Under the pieces are notes generated by a model. The model had not been told where the DNA came from. It made no database searches and saw only the letters and a program-made list of their open reading frames with translations. Positions 61,157 through 64,000 of a stretch of 64,000 nt of DNA are shown piece after piece (position 1 is the first letter of the stretch; each line of letters starts with the position of its first letter). Source of the DNA: Ceratopteris richardii (taxonomy: Eukaryota > Streptophyta > Polypodiopsida > Polypodiales > Pteridaceae). The stretch is from assembly GCA_020310875.1 (NCBI GenBank), contig CM035423.1, forward strand, positions 120,312,650 through 120,376,649, read 5' to 3'. The position numbers were made by a program, and so were the translations under genes.

Positions 61157-64000
61157 ATGGGAGAAAGCTTGCAGATTGATAAGCTAGATAGGGAGAACTA
61201 TCCAGCATGGTCCATGAGGATGGAAGCACACCTCATGAGCAAAGGTCTTATATCATTCATTACAGGAGATGAAGAAAAACCAGAATTTGCAGATCCAAGT
61301 ATTCCTACTAGGGAGGAACTTGCAATGTTGAAGACTTGGATGAGAAAGGATGCTCAAGCAAGGAGCATCATCTACATGGCTGTAAATGATTACCTTCTAC
61401 CTCACATCAGAGGTTTAGAAAGTGCTACAGATGTTTGGAATGCCTTGGAAGAGCATTTCCAAAATACAACTAAGTCAAGGAAGTCCTCACTATGGGCTGA
61501 GTTCACAACTTTCAAGAAGAAGAGCTCACAATCAATTTCAGATTATGTGGCAAGGATGAAAGATATTGCAGATAGCTTGGGAGCAGTGGATGAAGATATT
61601 GAAGAGGAAAAGTTGGTAAGACAAATACTTACAGGTCTAAGAGGTGATGAGAAGTGGAAGCCTTTTATATTGTCCATAGAATTGTCACTTGATCACTTTA
61701 CTCCTGACCTTAATCAATTGCTAGGACACATGCTAACCTTTGAGCAGGATCTTAAAGGAGACAATGATAGAAGTACAAGTCAAGCTATGTACTCCAAAGA
61801 TAAGAAAAAGAATGGCAAGGGAAAGCAATCAAATGAGGATGAAGGGAACTCAAATCAAGCCAACTTCACAAAAGGGAAGACAAATTTCAGAGGTAAAGGA
61901 AGAGGAGGTAAGAACAAAGATAATGCTAAAGCTTCTTGGATTTGTGGCAGAACAAATCATTTGGCAAATGATTGTTGGTATAACAATCAAAGTGGAGGAT
62001 ACAGCAATCAGAATTATAGTCAAAGAGGTAGAGGAGGCAGAAACCAAAGAGGCAATTTCAGAGGAAGAGGTGGTAGGACATCATATGGTAGAGGAGGTGG
62101 AAGAAACTTCCAATCTCAGTCCTACAACAATAATTATTACAATTATGCATCAGATCAGAAGGATGACATGACTCTTATCCTGAATGCAACTCATGAATTA
62201 ATGGGAGAAGATCAAAGAGTGTTTTATATTGACTCAGGATGTAGCAACCATCTGAGTGGGAACCTATCCTTGATGACTGATATGGAAGCAAGGGTGAATG
62301 GACATACAGTTCAAACAGGTGACAATACTAAACATAAAGTGGAGAGCATTGGATCAGTGAAGACAAAGAGTGGAAGTACACTTCTGAGCAAGGTACTTTA
62401 TGTCCCTACTATTCCTAAAAATTTGATAAGTGCAGGGCAAATTGTGGAGAAAGGTTATGAAGTAAGATTCACAAATGATGGTGTCTATGTACAAGATCCA
62501 AATCAGGGATATAGAACCATAATTGCAGGTAAAAAGGAAGGAAGATTGTTCACTCTCAAAGTCCAAGGTAATGTAGGACATGCATTGTTTACCTATGGAG
62601 GTCAAAAGGTATCTGAATTAGACCTATGGCATAAAAGGCTAGGTCATTTCAATGAGAGAGCTATAAAGGAGATGTCAAAGAATCAGATAGTGCTTGGATT
62701 GCCAAACATTGAAGGGCAACATATGGTGTACAAGTGTGAAGCTTGTCAATTAGGTAAAGCACATAAAAGTTCTTATAACAAATCAGGGTACAAGTATTCA
62801 AACATGCTTGAATTGGTTCATACAGATGTATGGGGTCCCTCAAGGGACTATAGCATAAATGGATCCAGATATTATGTGTTGTTTGTTGATGATGCAACCA
62901 GGTGGATTACTTTGTATGTAATCAAGGACAAATCAGAAGTCTTCAAGACATTCAAACATTTCCATGCTTATGCAGAAAGGATCACAGGACAAAAGCTAAA
63001 GAGGTTAAGATCAGATGGAGGGGGAGAGTATTTCTCAAAAGAGTTTGATGATTATTTGTGGAATGCAGGTATCAAAAGAGAAGTAACTTGCAGGTACTCC
63101 CCTCAACAAAATGGAGTAGCAGAAAGGAGGAATAGGACTCTTGTAGAGTTTGCAAGAGCCATGATGAAGGAAAAGAATTGTCCAAATTACTTATGGGCAG
63201 AGGCCATTAACACTGCAACATACCTTGTGAATAGGTTGCCTTGCAAAGCTTTGGATGGAGGAACCCCTTATGAAGCATGGTGGGGTAAGAAGCCTAGTCT
63301 TGATCATTGTAAAGTATTTGGATGTATTGCATATGCTTATGTTCCTTCACAATTAAGACATAAGCTAGAACCAAAAGCAGAGAAGTATGTGTTTATTGGA
63401 TATGATGATAGACAAATGGGTTACAGGTTGTGGAGTCCATCCACAAAGCAATTTCTTGTTACTAAAGATGTGACATTTGATGAGCAAAACATGTGGTATA
63501 CAGGATCACCAAATGAGTATGCAGGTGTTGAAGAAATACAAAGGAAAGGAAAGGCAAAGGTAAAAGTATGTGAAGAAATTGTTGATGAAGTTGACTCTAG
63601 ATGTAGAGTGCAGGATCATGTAGAAGAAGGGCCAAGATTTGATCCAGAATCAAATGAGGCTGAAACTTCAAGAAGTGCAGAAATCAGAAGATCTACAAGA
63701 GAAAGGAAAGAGCCTATAAGGTATAGTTATGATACATCTTTCCTAACAACAAGAGATTATGCTTACATTGTGAAAACAGAAGAAGATCCAACCACTTATG
63801 AAGAAGCCAAAGGTAAACAGAATTGGGAGAAGGCAATGCAAGAAGAGTATGATGCTCTACTTGAAAATGAAACTTGGGAGTTAGTACCAAGACCAAAGAA
63901 TCAGAAGGTCATTGGATGCAAGTGGGTATACAAAACAAAGAGGTTTGCAGATGGTAAGGTGTCTAGATATAAGGCTAGACTTGTGGTTAAAGGTTATGCC
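61157..64000 (+). CDS. Copia E gag-pol polyprotein (3' part beyond window)
   Basis: Begins MGESLQIDKLDREN at 61157 and stays in one phase to the window edge (948 codons; phase checked at 61157, 63002 and 63998). It is nearly identical to Copia B through gag, protease (YIDSGCSNH), integrase (RSDGGGEY, QQNGVAERRNRT) and into RT (KWVYKTKRFADG at the edge). Distinct from B: the first Cys of the zinc knuckle is Ser (SWICGRTNHLANDC, TCT for TGT near 61934), which should weaken zinc binding. RT palm, RNase H and the 3' LTR are outside the window. Confidence 0.92.
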   Translation, partial: MGESLQIDKLDRENYPAWSMRMEAHLMSKGLISFITGDEEKPEFADPSIPTREELAMLKTWMRKDAQARSIIYMAVNDYLLPHIRGLESATDVWNALEEHFQNTTKSRKSSLWAEFTTFKKKSSQSISDYVARMKDIADSLGAVDEDIEEEKLVRQILTGLRGDEKWKPFILSIELSLDHFTPDLNQLLGHMLTFEQDLKGDNDRSTSQAMYSKDKKKNGKGKQSNEDEGNSNQANFTKGKTNFRGKGRGGKNKDNAKASWICGRTNHLANDCWYNNQSGGYSNQNYSQRGRGGRNQRGNFRGRGGRTSYGRGGGRNFQSQSYNNNYYNYASDQKDDMTLILNATHELMGEDQRVFYIDSGCSNHLSGNLSLMTDMEARVNGHTVQTGDNTKHKVESIGSVKTKSGSTLLSKVLYVPTIPKNLISAGQIVEKGYEVRFTNDGVYVQDPNQGYRTIIAGKKEGRLFTLKVQGNVGHALFTYGGQKVSELDLWHKRLGHFNERAIKEMSKNQIVLGLPNIEGQHMVYKCEACQLGKAHKSSYNKSGYKYSNMLELVHTDVWGPSRDYSINGSRYYVLFVDDATRWITLYVIKDKSEVFKTFKHFHAYAERITGQKLKRLRSDGGGEYFSKEFDDYLWNAGIKREVTCRYSPQQNGVAERRNRTLVEFARAMMKEKNCPNYLWAEAINTATYLVNRLPCKALDGGTPYEAWWGKKPSLDHCKVFGCIAYAYVPSQLRHKLEPKAEKYVFIGYDDRQMGYRLWSPSTKQFLVTKDVTFDEQNMWYTGSPNEYAGVEEIQRKGKAKVKVCEEIVDEVDSRCRVQDHVEEGPRFDPESNEAETSRSAEIRRSTRERKEPIRYSYDTSFLTTRDYAYIVKTEEDPTTYEEAKGKQNWEKAMQEEYDALLENETWELVPRPKNQKVIGCKWVYKTKRFADGKVSRYKARLVVKGYA

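Overview
This window looks like a stretch of a large, repeat-rich land-plant nuclear genome. It is AT-rich, holds no recognisable host gene, and is filled with nested Ty1/Copia and Ty3/Gypsy LTR retrotransposons, a plant-type LINE with APE endonuclease, and CACTA-like debris. Every scorable Copia primer-binding site (PBS) is of the initiator-tRNA-Met type (TGGTATCAGAGC). I cannot name the species; a seedless plant or another large-genome plant is only a guess.

Layout. (1) 1-5367, minus: Copia A, reading frame open to the window edge, with its 5' LTR and a leader carrying a 21-bp tandem array built from the PBS. It is inserted in (2) the 5' LTR of a Ty3/Gypsy element (5368-16660) with a gag frame, a pol broken by stops and frameshifts, and a 2.1-kb 3' LTR. 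(3) 16661-25044: two copies of a unit made of a TG/TATG microsatellite plus a decayed Copia 3' end, separated by an element of about 4.7 kb (18014-22693) that has LTR, PBS and polypurine tract but no coding capacity, and whose LTR contains a tRNA-like Pol III promoter. (4) 25045-29942: inverted LTR of the same family, scrambled Copia gag/pol fragments, a 108-bp tandem duplication and a CACTA-like fold-back. (5) 29943-35097: complete compact Copia F (230-bp LTRs, TSD ACCAA, intact 1421-aa polyprotein). (6) 36330-64000: a nest in an ancient Copia remnant. A 5'-truncated LINE (36426-47537, 15-bp TSD) contains the very young Copia B (39733-46200, TSD ACAAA, 1029-bp LTRs with one difference seen). 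Minus-strand Copia C (47788-54282, TSD AAAAT) interrupts the same remnant. Decayed Copia D follows (54353-59890), with Copia E (59891 to the edge) inserted near the end of its 3' LTR.

How the parts work together: the intact Copia polyproteins (B, C, F, and A and E as far as visible) each carry gag, protease, integrase, reverse transcriptase and RNase H, so they could in principle mobilise themselves and related defective copies. The broken Gypsy element and the coding-free element must have used proteins in trans.

Most notable: the PBS-derived array in Copia A. Its 21-bp unit equals the last bases of the LTR plus a PBS extended to 17 nt of complementarity to plant initiator tRNA-Met, about where plus-strand strong-stop synthesis should end on the tRNA. 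Next are the tRNA-like module in the LTR of the coding-free element, a fold-back duplication that looks like a frozen template-switch event, and the chimeric LTR of Copia E. I saw no CRISPR array, rRNA or convincing functional tRNA gene.
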